Below are positions 5,900 through 13,032 of a stretch of DNA of 14,702 nt, one piece after another. Both the position numbers and the translations under genes were made by a program. The notes beneath the pieces are model-generated. The model was given only the letters and a program-made list of their open reading frames with translations, was not told the origin of the DNA and searched no databases. Source of the stretch: Hoeflea sp. 108. Its GTDB lineage: Bacteria > Pseudomonadota > Alphaproteobacteria > Rhizobiales > Rhizobiaceae. The stretch is taken from positions 419,524-434,225 of the forward strand of contig NZ_KB890025.1 in the NCBI RefSeq assembly GCF_000372965.1, in the 5' to 3' direction. Positions within the stretch are counted from its first letter, which is position 1. Each line of letters starts with the position of its first letter.

Positions 5900-6888
5900 T
5901 GGCGCTCGACGTTCTCGACTATCGCAAGTCGGCGCTTCTGGTCATCGACCTGCAGAACGCCTTCATCCATGAGAAGGGCACGCTCGGCGTCTCGGGCGTC
6001 GACACCAAGCGCCTGTCGGCGATCGTGCCGCCGCTGGCCAAGCTGATCAAGCGCTGCCAGGACACCGGCATCCCTGTCATCTGGACGATGCAGGAGCATT
6101 TCGCCGTCGACCAGAACCGCGCCAAAAAGAAGCTGCTCGGCCACACCGCCCGCCGCAAGCAGGTGTCGGCGCTGGCCGGCAGCTGGGACGAGCAGATCAT
6201 TGACGAGCTGAAGCCGCTGGCCGATTTCGATCCGGCCTTCGTCATCCGCAAGCATCGCTTCGGCGCCTTCTACGAGACGCGTCTCGAAATGATGCTGAAG
6301 ATGCTCGGCACCCAGCATCTGTTCGTCACCGGTGCGACCACCAATGCCTGTGTCGAAACCTCGATCCGCGAGGCCTATCTGCGCGACCTCGACGTGATCG
6401 CGGTCGACGACTGCGTGTCGGGTGTCAACGCCGAGTGGGAAGCCACCGCCAAGCAGGTGTGGAAGCAGTATTTCTGCGAGATCGCCCACTCGTCCGAAGT
6501 GCTCGACTGGATCGGCGAACAGGTCAAGCCGCGCGTCACCAACTACGGCCACCAACTGATCATGGTCAACGATATCGAGACGTCGGTGGCCTTCTACACC
6601 AACCAGCTCGGCTTCACGATCCGTCCGGCCAAGCCGCTGGCCGACGGGCGTCCGTTCACCGCCTTCCATCAGGGCATCGCGCTGATCCACGGCAAGGCCT
6701 CTGATCATCGCCAGCTCGATCACATCGCCTTCGAGGTCAACGACGTGCGCGCCATGGATGCCAGGTTGAAGAAGGCAGGCGTGAAGTACTACACCGACCT
6801 GCATGATGGGCCTTATGGCCTGACGATCTATATCGCCGACCCCGACGGCACCAAGGTCGAACTCTATCAGGTCGGCGCCACGGCCTGA
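5899..6888 (+). CDS. Isochorismatase-family cysteine hydrolase fused to a C-terminal VOC (glyoxalase-fold) domain
   Basis: This is a 329-residue two-domain protein. Residues 1 to about 205 form a cysteine hydrolase with the complete triad Asp17 (LLVIDLQNAF), Lys118 (VIRKHRFGAF) and Cys151 (GATTNACVETS). Relatives cleave amides such as N-carbamoylsarcosine, ureidoacrylate, maleamate and nicotinamide. Residues about 215-326 form one VOC unit of two beta-alpha-beta-beta-beta modules, with metal-ligand candidates His218 (NYGHQLIMVND), His275 (LDHIAFEVND) and Glu321 (DGTKVELYQ). ATG 5899 is used because GGAG (5887-5890) is 8 nt upstream; a GTG at 5896 would add one residue. The reading frame crosses the domain junction without interruption. 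It is the last gene of the operon and ends just before a strong terminator. The fusion suggests amide hydrolysis and a metal-dependent VOC step on successive intermediates, which is inference. Confidence 0.88.
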   Translation: MALDVLDYRKSALLVIDLQNAFIHEKGTLGVSGVDTKRLSAIVPPLAKLIKRCQDTGIPVIWTMQEHFAVDQNRAKKKLLGHTARRKQVSALAGSWDEQIIDELKPLADFDPAFVIRKHRFGAFYETRLEMMLKMLGTQHLFVTGATTNACVETSIREAYLRDLDVIAVDDCVSGVNAEWEATAKQVWKQYFCEIAHSSEVLDWIGEQVKPRVTNYGHQLIMVNDIETSVAFYTNQLGFTIRPAKPLADGRPFTAFHQGIALIHGKASDHRQLDHIAFEVNDVRAMDARLKKAGVKYYTDLHDGPYGLTIYIADPDGTKVELYQVGATA

Positions 6889-6909
6889 CCCGTTCGCGGA
6901 TATTCATGC

Positions 6910-6940
6910 AAAAAAGCCGCCGGTTTTCGGCGGCTTTTTT
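6910..6940. terminator. Bidirectional Rho-independent terminator between convergent operons
   Basis: A-run AAAAAA (6910-6915), stem arm GCCGCC (6916-6921), a 7-nt loop, stem arm GGCGGC (6929-6934) and T-run TTTTTT (6935-6940) make a textbook hairpin that works in both directions. It lies 21 nt after the stop of the cysteine hydrolase-VOC gene and 24 nt beyond the 3' end of the convergent amidohydrolase on the minus strand. Confidence 0.93.
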
Positions 6941-6964
6941 CTTGGTGCCTGACGTCGCCTCGGC

Positions 6965-8320
6965 TCAATCGAGCGCCAGGCCCTCCAACTGGTCGAGTTC
7001 GGCATAGGCGGGCAGGGAGGTCGAAAGCGGTGCGCCGTCGCGGATGACGATGCGGTTGCTCTCCGCGCGCGACAGCACCTCCGACCAGCTGCGGCCTTCG
7101 CAGAGGATGAAGTCGGCCGGCTGACCCTCGGCGATGCAGCCCTTGCCCATCATGCCCATGATCTCAGACGGAGTTGTAGTCACGGCACCGATCCAATTAC
7201 CGGTTGGGTGGTCGAGATGCAGTACACGCGTGCCCAGCCGGAATGTTTCGAGCATGTCGAGATCACCATAGGAGTGGAAGGGGTCGCGGGTGTTGTCGGA
7301 GGCCAGCGCTACCGGGATGCCGCGATGCTTCATCTCGTGCAGCAAAGTCACGCCGCGCCATCTGGGGGTTGTGCCGTTACGGCGATCCTGGAGATAGAGA
7401 TTGCATGTTGGCAGCGACACGACGGCGACGCCTGCTGCCGCGACCGTGTCGAGCGTGGCATCGACGACTGCTTTCTCTTGCATCGCCAGCGAACAGCAGT
7501 GACCCACCAGCACCTTGCCGCCGAAGGAGGAGCGTAGCTTGGCCTCGGCGATGCGCAGCAATGCGTCGGCTGCGGGGTCCGCAGTTTCGTCGGCGTGGAA
7601 GTCCAGGTTGAGACCATGGCGGGCGGCGGCGGCAAACATGCGGTCAAGCAATTGGTCGATGTCGGGGGCGGGATAGGCAACCGCCCCCAGTGTGCCACCC
7701 GCAGCAGCCATTCGCCGCGCCACGCCATCGAGAAAGATGTCGTCGCGGGCCATGTCGATGGGGAACAGGCATGAGGCCTGCAGGTCGATGCGACCGCGCC
7801 AATGCTGCCGGAGTTCCATGAACATCGGCCAGGAAATGGCGTCTTGCGGCGGTTGCGAGTCGATGTGGGTGCGTATAGCCGAGGTGCCGTAGTGGAAGGC
7901 CGAGCGCAGGGCGAAATCCATGCGCATGAAGACGTCTCCGGCAGACCAGTTGGCGGTCCGATCGGCGCGGGTCGCGGCCAAGGCTCCTTCGAAGGTCCCG
8001 TTCGCTGCGGGCGTGCGCGCCAGGATATGGCCCTTGTCGAGATGGGTGTGGCAGTCGACGAAGGTGGGCAGGGCGACGCGGCCGCCTACGTCGATGATGC
8101 CTTCGCTTGTTTCGGTGGAGCTGCTGCGCGCCGCAGTTGTTGCCAATATCCTGCCGTGCTCTACAGTCAGGTCAGCAAGAAAGAACCCTGGGGCGTCCAT
8201 GGCACCTGTTCTTGTCACTGCACTGTTGAGGCGCACGTTGCGCAATATGTACCGGCCCGTCTTGGCGCCGCCGGCGATCCTTTCGCGCAAGGCGGCCTGG
8301 TCGACGACGGGTGCAGTCAT
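6965..8320 (-). CDS. Cytosine deaminase-like metal-dependent amidohydrolase (COG0402 type)
   Basis: This 451-residue TIM-barrel amidohydrolase most resembles the cytosine deaminase/AtzC branch, which uses one metal to deaminate or hydrolyse N-heterocycles. Ligands and catalytic residues are in the expected order: His91 and His93 (VDCHTHLDKGH), His242 and Glu245 (LDFHADE), His274 (VGHCCSL) and Asp342 (ASDNTRDP). These mirror the four motif blocks of E. coli CodA. Length is slightly above CodA (about 427). ATG at 8320 is supported by GGAG on the minus strand (8329-8332), 8 nt upstream. It is transcribed away from gntR, and the region between them holds regulon operator C, so it is probably co-regulated with the operon that converges on it. 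It may act on the same or an entry substrate; cytosine itself is not implied. Confidence 0.87.
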   Translation of the reverse strand: MTAPVVDQAALRERIAGGAKTGRYILRNVRLNSAVTRTGAMDAPGFFLADLTVEHGRILATTAARSSSTETSEGIIDVGGRVALPTFVDCHTHLDKGHILARTPAANGTFEGALAATRADRTANWSAGDVFMRMDFALRSAFHYGTSAIRTHIDSQPPQDAISWPMFMELRQHWRGRIDLQASCLFPIDMARDDIFLDGVARRMAAAGGTLGAVAYPAPDIDQLLDRMFAAAARHGLNLDFHADETADPAADALLRIAEAKLRSSFGGKVLVGHCCSLAMQEKAVVDATLDTVAAAGVAVVSLPTCNLYLQDRRNGTTPRWRGVTLLHEMKHRGIPVALASDNTRDPFHSYGDLDMLETFRLGTRVLHLDHPTGNWIGAVTTTPSEIMGMMGKGCIAEGQPADFILCEGRSWSEVLSRAESNRIVIRDGAPLSTSLPAYAELDQLEGLALD

Positions 8321-8432
8321 TGGCGAAACTCCGGAAGGGCTGTGGTGACGGCTGCACGCTTTGCGCGACGCTGGCTATCCTGGCGAAACGGCGTGGCAGT
8401 TAAAGGTTGCCGTTTTCGTTAAGTTCATTTAT

Positions 8433-8451
8433 TGATCACAATATGAGATCA
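8433..8451. promoter_or_regulatory. Regulon operator (site C) between the divergent amidohydrolase and gntR genes
   Basis: TGATCACAATATGAGATCA differs from site B (11010-11028) at a single base of 19 and shares the TGATCA-N7-WGATCA layout with site A. It lies 112 nt upstream of the minus-strand amidohydrolase and 118 nt upstream of the chosen gntR start, so one bound regulator could control both. On the + strand the operator spacer CAATAT (8439-8444) falls where sites A and B have their -10, but the matching -35 (TCGTTA, 8416-8421) is poor, which would suit a weak autoregulated promoter. The rest of the 249-base gap shows nothing else I can name. Confidence 0.7.
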
Positions 8452-8569
8452 CAGATCGCGGCCTGTCAACTTCATGCCCCCGGCCGGTGCGACTGCAAGA
8501 GATCAGCGGGAAAGGCTGTTCCTGTCGGATCGCAAAACTCGAATAAAAGAGACGGAGGCTAAAGACAGG

Positions 8570-9307
8570 ATGCGGATCGAAAAGCCGGAAATCGAGCCCA
8601 ACGGCGAGGGCGCAAAGCCCGCGCGTGGGCATGTGCACGAACACGTGCTGCGCTACATGCGACGTGGATTGATGGTCGGCGCGTTCCTGCCCGGCCAGGT
8701 GATGAGCCTGCGCAAGCTGGCCGCTGGTCTCGGCACCAGCCCGATGCCGGTGCGCGAGGTGCTCAGCCGCCTGGTTGCCGCCAATGCACTCGAGGAAACC
8801 AAGGGTGGCTCGGTGCGGGTGCCGAGACTCAATCCGGAGAAACTGAGCGATCTCTTCGCCGTGCGCGAAATGCTCGAGGGCATGGCGACCGAACTTGCAG
8901 TCAAGAAGGCAGGGCCGGAGCTGATCAGCGAACTTTCGGCGATCAACAAGCAGCTGCTGACGGCAATCGAGAAGCGCGACATCCTGAACTGCCTGTCGTT
9001 CAATCAGAAATTCCACTTTACGCTCTATGAGGCGGCCGCCTCGGAAGTGCTGATGCCGCTTATCGAGTCGCTGTGGCTGCAATTCGGCCCGACGATGTAC
9101 ATGTCGTTGTTGATCCCTTCGATGCCCTGGAATGCCTCCGATCACGAGGACATCCTGGCAGCGCTCAAGGAAGGCAACGCGGCGGCGGCCAAGAAGGGCA
9201 TCGTCCACGACATCCGTACCACCTGCAAGGCGCTGCTCAGCGTCGCCGGTCCACAAGGGTTGGAGCTGCCCTTCGCCCACGGTCCTGAGCTGCAATTCGA
9301 TTACTGA
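8570..9307 (+). CDS. GntR-family transcriptional regulator with FCD ligand-binding domain
   Basis: This 245-residue regulator has a winged helix-turn-helix at about residues 18-86 (LRKLAAGLGTSPMPVREVLSRL, then the wing EETKGGSVRVPRL). The all-helical FCD domain spans about 90-225. FCD metal-site histidines His149 (NQKFHFTLY), His192 (DHEDIL) and His213 (IVHDI) are present, with Asn145 where many members have Asp. This predicts binding of a metal-chelating carboxylate ligand. The frame stays open upstream to an ATG at 8474, but that start would sit 22 nt from operator C. ATG 8570 with GGAGG (8554-8558, spacing 11) gives normal family length and a leader similar to the other two regulon transcripts, so it is preferred, with some doubt. 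It is the natural candidate to bind sites A, B and C and to regulate itself. It is followed by the RidA-like and CobW genes in one operon. Confidence 0.88.
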   Translation: MRIEKPEIEPNGEGAKPARGHVHEHVLRYMRRGLMVGAFLPGQVMSLRKLAAGLGTSPMPVREVLSRLVAANALEETKGGSVRVPRLNPEKLSDLFAVREMLEGMATELAVKKAGPELISELSAINKQLLTAIEKRDILNCLSFNQKFHFTLYEAAASEVLMPLIESLWLQFGPTMYMSLLIPSMPWNASDHEDILAALKEGNAAAAKKGIVHDIRTTCKALLSVAGPQGLELPFAHGPELQFDY

Positions 9308-9329
9308 TTTTCTCTGGGAGGAGCTCGCG

Positions 9330-9797
9330 ATGGCGGGAAAGATCGAAGACAAGCTGGCGAGCCTGGGAATCTTGCTGCCGGCAACGACGGCGCCGCTGGC
9401 CAATTACGTTCCGGCACGCCGCCACGGCGGCCAGGTCTACATTTCCGGCCAGGTGCCTGCTGAAGGCGGCAAGGACAAGTTCACTGGCAAGCTTGGCTCC
9501 GACTACTCGGTCGAGGAAGGCCAGGCCGCGGCGCGCCTGTGCGCCGTCAACATCCTCGCCCAGCTCAAGCAGGCGCTTGACGGCGATCTCGATCGCGTCG
9601 TCGGCGTCATCCGCCTTGGCGGCTTCGTCAATGCCGAGCCCGACTTCAGGGATCATCCCAAGGTCATCAACGGTGCCTCCGACCTGATGGTCGAAGTGTT
9701 CGGCGACGCCGGGCGCCATGCCCGTGCCGCCGTCGGCTGCTACTCGCTGCCACGCAACGTGCCGGTCGAAATCGACGCGATCTTCGAGGTCAACTGA
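9330..9797 (+). CDS. RidA/YjgF/UK114-family protein (longer subfamily)
   Basis: This 155-residue RidA-fold protein is longer than classical RidA (about 128) and fits the subfamily with an N-terminal extension of the KIEDKLASLGILLP type. RidA proteins hydrolyse reactive enamine/imine intermediates such as 2-aminoacrylate to keto acid and ammonia; relatives act in pyrimidine (RutC) and 2-aminomuconate pathways. Arg132 (ARAAVGCYSLP) aligns with the carboxylate-binding Arg of active RidA, and Glu147 lies in the conserved PVEIDAIF strand, so activity is plausible. GGGAGGAG (9316-9323) precedes ATG 9330. It lies 22 nt after gntR and 2 nt before the CobW gene. In this setting it probably clears an imine released by the opine-type or DpaA-like dehydrogenase, which is inference. 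Confidence 0.88.
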   Translation: MAGKIEDKLASLGILLPATTAPLANYVPARRHGGQVYISGQVPAEGGKDKFTGKLGSDYSVEEGQAAARLCAVNILAQLKQALDGDLDRVVGVIRLGGFVNAEPDFRDHPKVINGASDLMVEVFGDAGRHARAAVGCYSLPRNVPVEIDAIFEVN

Positions 9798-9799
9798 TC

Positions 9800-10798
9800 A
9801 TGTTGCCTACCGCTCCCGTGTCGGATGACAGGATTCCGGTCCATGTGCTGACCGGCTTCCTCGGCAGCGGCAAGACAACCTTTCTCAGGCATCTGCTCGG
9901 CGAGCCCGATCTCGCCGACACCGCGGTGGTCATCAACGAGTTCGGCGAAGTCGGGCTCGACCACCTGCTCGTCCGCGAAGTCTCCGAAGACGCGGTGCTG
10001 TTGTCGTCGGGCTGCCTGTGCTGCGCCGTGCGCGATGACCTTGTCTCGACGCTTGCCGATATGCTCGAGATGGTCCGCCGCGGCGAGGTGGCGCCGTTTC
10101 GCCGTGTCGTGGTGGAGACCAGCGGGCTTGCCGATCCCGCACCGATCATGCAGGCCGTCATGAGCGACCTCAAGCTCAGGCGCGGCTATCGTGCCGGCAT
10201 CATCGTTGCGACCGTCGACGGTGTCGGCGGCGCCGGGTCGATCGTCCAGTTTGCCGAAGCCGTGCAGCAGGTGGCATTGGCCGACTGTGTCGTCGTCACT
10301 AAGTCGGACCTTGTCGAGCCTTGGCGGCTCGATGCGCTCCAGCTCGACATCGCCAAGGTCAATCCGTCGGTCAGGCGCCTTGTGTCGAGTAAGGCAAGCA
10401 AGCCGCGTTCAGCCGAAGTCTTCGACCACCCCGACGAGTGGCAGCCGCGTCATATCGAACTCGCCGATGTCCCGATGGCAGGCAAGCACAGCGCCGGCGT
10501 CGAGACCTTCACCGTCACCGTCGACAAGCCGGTCGATTGGCCTGCCTTCGTCGACTGGCTCGAATTGCTGCTGGCCGGCCGTGGCCAGTCGATCCTCCGG
10601 GTCAAGGGGCTGCTCTCGGTCAAGGGCGATCCTCGACCTGTCGTTATCCATGGCGTGCAACACGTCGTGTATCCGCCCGAGTATCTGCCGCGGTGGCCCG
10701 AGGGGTCCGAAGGTGGCTGGCTGGTGTTTATCGCCCGCGATCTGAGCCTGCAGGCCATCGAGAACTCGCTGCCCAGCACTTTTGCAGCGGCTCACTAA
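9800..10798 (+). CDS. CobW/COG0523-family GTPase, putative metallochaperone
   Basis: This 332-residue P-loop GTPase of the G3E/COG0523 family has Walker A GFLGSGKT (19-26), the metal-binding motif CLCC (72-75, in SSGCLCCAVRDD), ETSGLADP (106-113) and the base-recognition motif TKSD (167-170). A CobW C-terminal domain follows (about 235-325, from HSAGVETFTVTVDKPVDW). Family members deliver zinc, cobalt or iron to client enzymes, or help under metal shortage. The gene starts 2 nt after the ridA-like stop, so it belongs to the regulator operon and not to a cobalamin or Zur-type locus. Two metal-dependent amidohydrolases and a VOC domain encoded nearby are obvious possible clients. No Zur box is evident. 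The true metal is unknown. Confidence 0.9.
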   Translation: MLPTAPVSDDRIPVHVLTGFLGSGKTTFLRHLLGEPDLADTAVVINEFGEVGLDHLLVREVSEDAVLLSSGCLCCAVRDDLVSTLADMLEMVRRGEVAPFRRVVVETSGLADPAPIMQAVMSDLKLRRGYRAGIIVATVDGVGGAGSIVQFAEAVQQVALADCVVVTKSDLVEPWRLDALQLDIAKVNPSVRRLVSSKASKPRSAEVFDHPDEWQPRHIELADVPMAGKHSAGVETFTVTVDKPVDWPAFVDWLELLLAGRGQSILRVKGLLSVKGDPRPVVIHGVQHVVYPPEYLPRWPEGSEGGWLVFIARDLSLQAIENSLPSTFAAAH

Positions 10799-10992
10799 GC
10801 TACATCTCTTGTCATCAAATTTTTGCGACCGGCTGCGACCTCGCTGTCGATCTTCGCTTCCACGCAGGTTGCGGCGACGCGACGCGTGGTGAATCCACGA
10901 GCGATTTCCGATGCTTGGACAAAGCGTCGCAAAGGACGTCGTGAGTGGTGCGACGATCCGAAAATCCTGGTCGCCGCATCCCGATTCATTGC
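10799..10992. other. Intergenic stretch between the CobW gene and the ABC-importer promoter
   Basis: Together with the promoter and leader this makes a 333-base gap without a credible gene. The only structure seen is a short CGTGG/CCACG hairpin (10885-10899) with a 5-nt loop and no T-run. No convincing terminator for the upstream operon was found, so some read-through into the importer genes is possible. Confidence 0.4.
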
Positions 10993-11028
10993 TTGACAAT
11001 CACCAAATGTGATCACACTATGAGATCA
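10993..11028 (+). promoter_or_regulatory. Promoter with overlapping regulon operator (site B), driving the ABC importer
   Basis: A perfect -35 TTGACA (10993-10998) is followed after 17 nt by the -10-like CACTAT (11016-11021). That -10 occupies the same positions of the operator as in site A. The operator TGATCACACTATGAGATCA (11010-11028) differs from site C at one base. TGTGATCACA (11008-11017) is a perfect 10-bp palindrome within it. The leader from here to the binding-protein ATG is about 104 nt and contains a compact GGCC-TTCG-GGCC hairpin (11082-11093). Repression by the GntR/FCD protein, relieved by substrate, is the likely logic. Confidence 0.72.
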
Positions 11029-11131
11029 AGAATTGAGGTTGAGGGTAGGAGCCTCGGGTTCGGTTCTTGGGGAGAGAGGCAGGCCTTCGGGCCAATTGGG
11101 CGCTGGAGGGCGTCCGTTAGGGAGGAGTGAT

Positions 11132-12124
11132 ATGTTGTACGCCACAGGTGTCATTCGCGGTGCCGCGCTTGCCGCGACAGCCGCCTTCGCCACGCTCATG
11201 GCCAGCCAGAGCGCCATGGCCGAAGACGTGAACGTCCGTTTCAGCTGGAAGCTCAAGGGTGAGTACGGCTTCTTCTATCTGGGTGAGCAGAAGGGCATCT
11301 ACAAGGATGCCGGCGTGACCTTGAAGCTCGGCGAAGGTGCCGGCTCGCAGGCCGCACTCGGCTCGCTCATCCAGGGCCAGGAAGATGCTGTCATCCTGCC
11401 CGGCATCTTTGCCATTTCGGCAATCCAGAAGGGCATGCCGGTCAAGATCATCGCGCTTTATCAGCCGGAGTCGCCGATTGCGCTGATCTCGCATCCCGAC
11501 AAGGCGGTGAACACGCCCAAGGATCTCGAGGGCAAGACCATTGCCCATGCCGTCGGTGAGACCGGCACCTCCTATCTCGGCGCCTTCTGCGAGATCAACA
11601 AGATCGACTGCAGCAAGGTCTCCAAGGTCCAGATGGACTCGCAGTCGCGCGTGCCGCAGTTCCTGCAGAAGCAGGTCGACGTCGTCAGCGTCTACAAGAC
11701 CAATGACCTGCCGGTGCTCGAGGACAAGACAGGCCAGAAATTCCCGACGCTCGACCTGACCGAATTCGGTCTGGCCGTGCCCGGCATGGCGGTTGTCGCC
11801 AGCGATGACGGCATCGCCAAGAAAGGTCCGGCGCTCAGGAGCTTCCTGGCAGCCAATGCCAAGGCGATCGAGTTGACCCGTGCCGATCCGGCTGCCGCCA
11901 CTGCGGCGCTCAAGGCCGTCTGGCAGGCGGGTCCTTCCGATAAGGTCGTGCAGGAGCAGATCGAGGCAACCTCGGCATCGATCCATTCGCCTACCGGTAC
12001 GCCCACCGGCTACATCGACGAGAAGGCGATCGCCGACGCGCTCAAGCTGATCGGCAGTGTCGAGGAAATCGGCGATGCCAAGCCGATCTCGGCTTTCTAT
12101 ACCAATGAACTTCTGACGCAGTGA
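11132..12124 (+). CDS. ABC transporter periplasmic substrate-binding protein, NMT1/THI5 (NitT/TauT) type
   Basis: This 330-residue protein has a Sec signal peptide: a hydrophobic stretch at about residues 8-24, with AMA at 28-30 and likely cleavage after Ala30. The mature part is an NMT1/THI5-like two-lobe binding protein: VRFSWKLKGEYGFFYLGEQKGIYKDAGVTLKLGEG at the start, then the family's DLEGKTIA block and VDVVSVYKTNDLPVL. Relatives bind pyrimidines of thiamine salvage, sulfonates, nitrate, hydroxymethylpyrimidine analogues and aromatic acids, so the ligand is not defined. ATG 11132 is chosen because GGAGGAG (11121-11127) lies 4 nt upstream and the signal peptide begins there; the frame is open further upstream, but that part lies in the leader. 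It is the first gene of the importer operon under site B and determines what compound the regulon takes up. Confidence 0.9.
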   Translation: MLYATGVIRGAALAATAAFATLMASQSAMAEDVNVRFSWKLKGEYGFFYLGEQKGIYKDAGVTLKLGEGAGSQAALGSLIQGQEDAVILPGIFAISAIQKGMPVKIIALYQPESPIALISHPDKAVNTPKDLEGKTIAHAVGETGTSYLGAFCEINKIDCSKVSKVQMDSQSRVPQFLQKQVDVVSVYKTNDLPVLEDKTGQKFPTLDLTEFGLAVPGMAVVASDDGIAKKGPALRSFLAANAKAIELTRADPAAATAALKAVWQAGPSDKVVQEQIEATSASIHSPTGTPTGYIDEKAIADALKLIGSVEEIGDAKPISAFYTNELLTQ

Positions 12125-12131
12125 GGCTACG

Positions 12132-12962
12132 GTGGCGAGTACGGATGTAATCGGCGCCGATCGCGCGCAGGCAAAACAAGGCAAGAAGATGAGCAGGAAA
12201 AAGTCGCGAGGACCCTGGCTTGAGCGTTATTCGGCGCTCATCCTCGCAACCATATTGCTTGGCGCCTGGCAGGTGCTGGTTCCGTTGTCGGGCCTTTCGG
12301 AATTTGTCCTGCCGACGCCGCTGGCCATTGCCAAGCGCATCGTCAATGAGCTTCCGCTGCTCGCCACCCATGCCTACGTCACCTTGTTCGAGGTCGTCGC
12401 CGGCTTTGCCATGGGCGTGTTGATCGGCATTCCCCTGGCGCTGTCTATCTTCTATTCGCGTGCCTTCGAGCGCGCCATCTATCCGATCCTGGTGGCACTG
12501 CAGACCGTGCCCAAGGTGGCGCTGGCGCCGCTGCTGGTGCTCTACCTCGGCTATGGCTGGGCGCCAAAGATCACGCTGGCCTTCCTGATCTCGTTCTTCC
12601 CGATCGTCATCTCGACAGTCGTCGGCCTGCAATCGCTGGACAAGAACCTGGTCAATCTCGTCCGCTCGATGGGCGCCAGCGAATGGCAGACCTTCTTCAA
12701 GGTTCGCCTGCCGGCGGCATTGCCGAACATTTTCGGTGGCTTCAAGGTTGCGGTGTCGCTTGCCGTCATCGGTGCGGTCATCGGTGAATATGTCGCCGCC
12801 GAACGCGGCCTCGGCTACCTGCAGCTCCAGGCCAACTCGCTGTTCGACACGACGCTCAACTTTGCCACCGTGGTCACCATCTCCGGTCTCGGCGTGATGC
12901 TGTACTTCATCATCGACACCATCGAATCCCGCGTCACCTACAAGCGCGACGCCGCCAAGTAG
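12132..12962 (+). CDS. ABC transporter permease, NitT/TauT type
   Basis: This 276-residue inner-membrane permease has a basic, polar N-terminal tail (to about residue 30), followed by about six hydrophobic segments starting with SALILATILLGAWQVLV (34-50). The EAA-type loop that docks the ATPase is at about 179-203 (SMGASEWQTFFKVRLPAALP...), in the form usual for nitrate/taurine-type importers. The GTG start at 12132 has GAGG (12123-12126) 5 nt upstream and lies 7 nt after the binding-protein stop. An in-frame ATG at 12189 would remove 19 charged residues and is a reasonable alternative, though its ribosome binding site is weaker. As the only permease gene, it probably forms a homodimer with two copies of the ATPase encoded next. 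Confidence 0.9.
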   Translation: MASTDVIGADRAQAKQGKKMSRKKSRGPWLERYSALILATILLGAWQVLVPLSGLSEFVLPTPLAIAKRIVNELPLLATHAYVTLFEVVAGFAMGVLIGIPLALSIFYSRAFERAIYPILVALQTVPKVALAPLLVLYLGYGWAPKITLAFLISFFPIVISTVVGLQSLDKNLVNLVRSMGASEWQTFFKVRLPAALPNIFGGFKVAVSLAVIGAVIGEYVAAERGLGYLQLQANSLFDTTLNFATVVTISGLGVMLYFIIDTIESRVTYKRDAAK

Positions 12963-13032
12963 CCACGCCACAAGCAATCAGCCGGTCGCCGGTGCGGCCG
13001 AGCAACGACAACAGGTTCAGTGAGGCAATCCC

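Noticed and set aside
5812..6804. 330-codon minus-strand frame opposite the cysteine hydrolase-VOC gene
   Set aside because: It equals the real gene in length but has no family motif; the sense protein has two complete active sites.
11029..11131. Riboswitch in the leader of the ABC-importer operon
   Set aside because: Only a small GGCC-TTCG-GGCC hairpin is visible. No conserved riboswitch core, such as a THI box, could be recognised, although NMT1/THI5-type binding proteins made this worth checking.
11117..12184. 355-codon minus-strand frame opposite the binding-protein gene
   Set aside because: It is a shadow of the signal-peptide-bearing binding protein, starts inside the permease gene and lacks recognisable domains.
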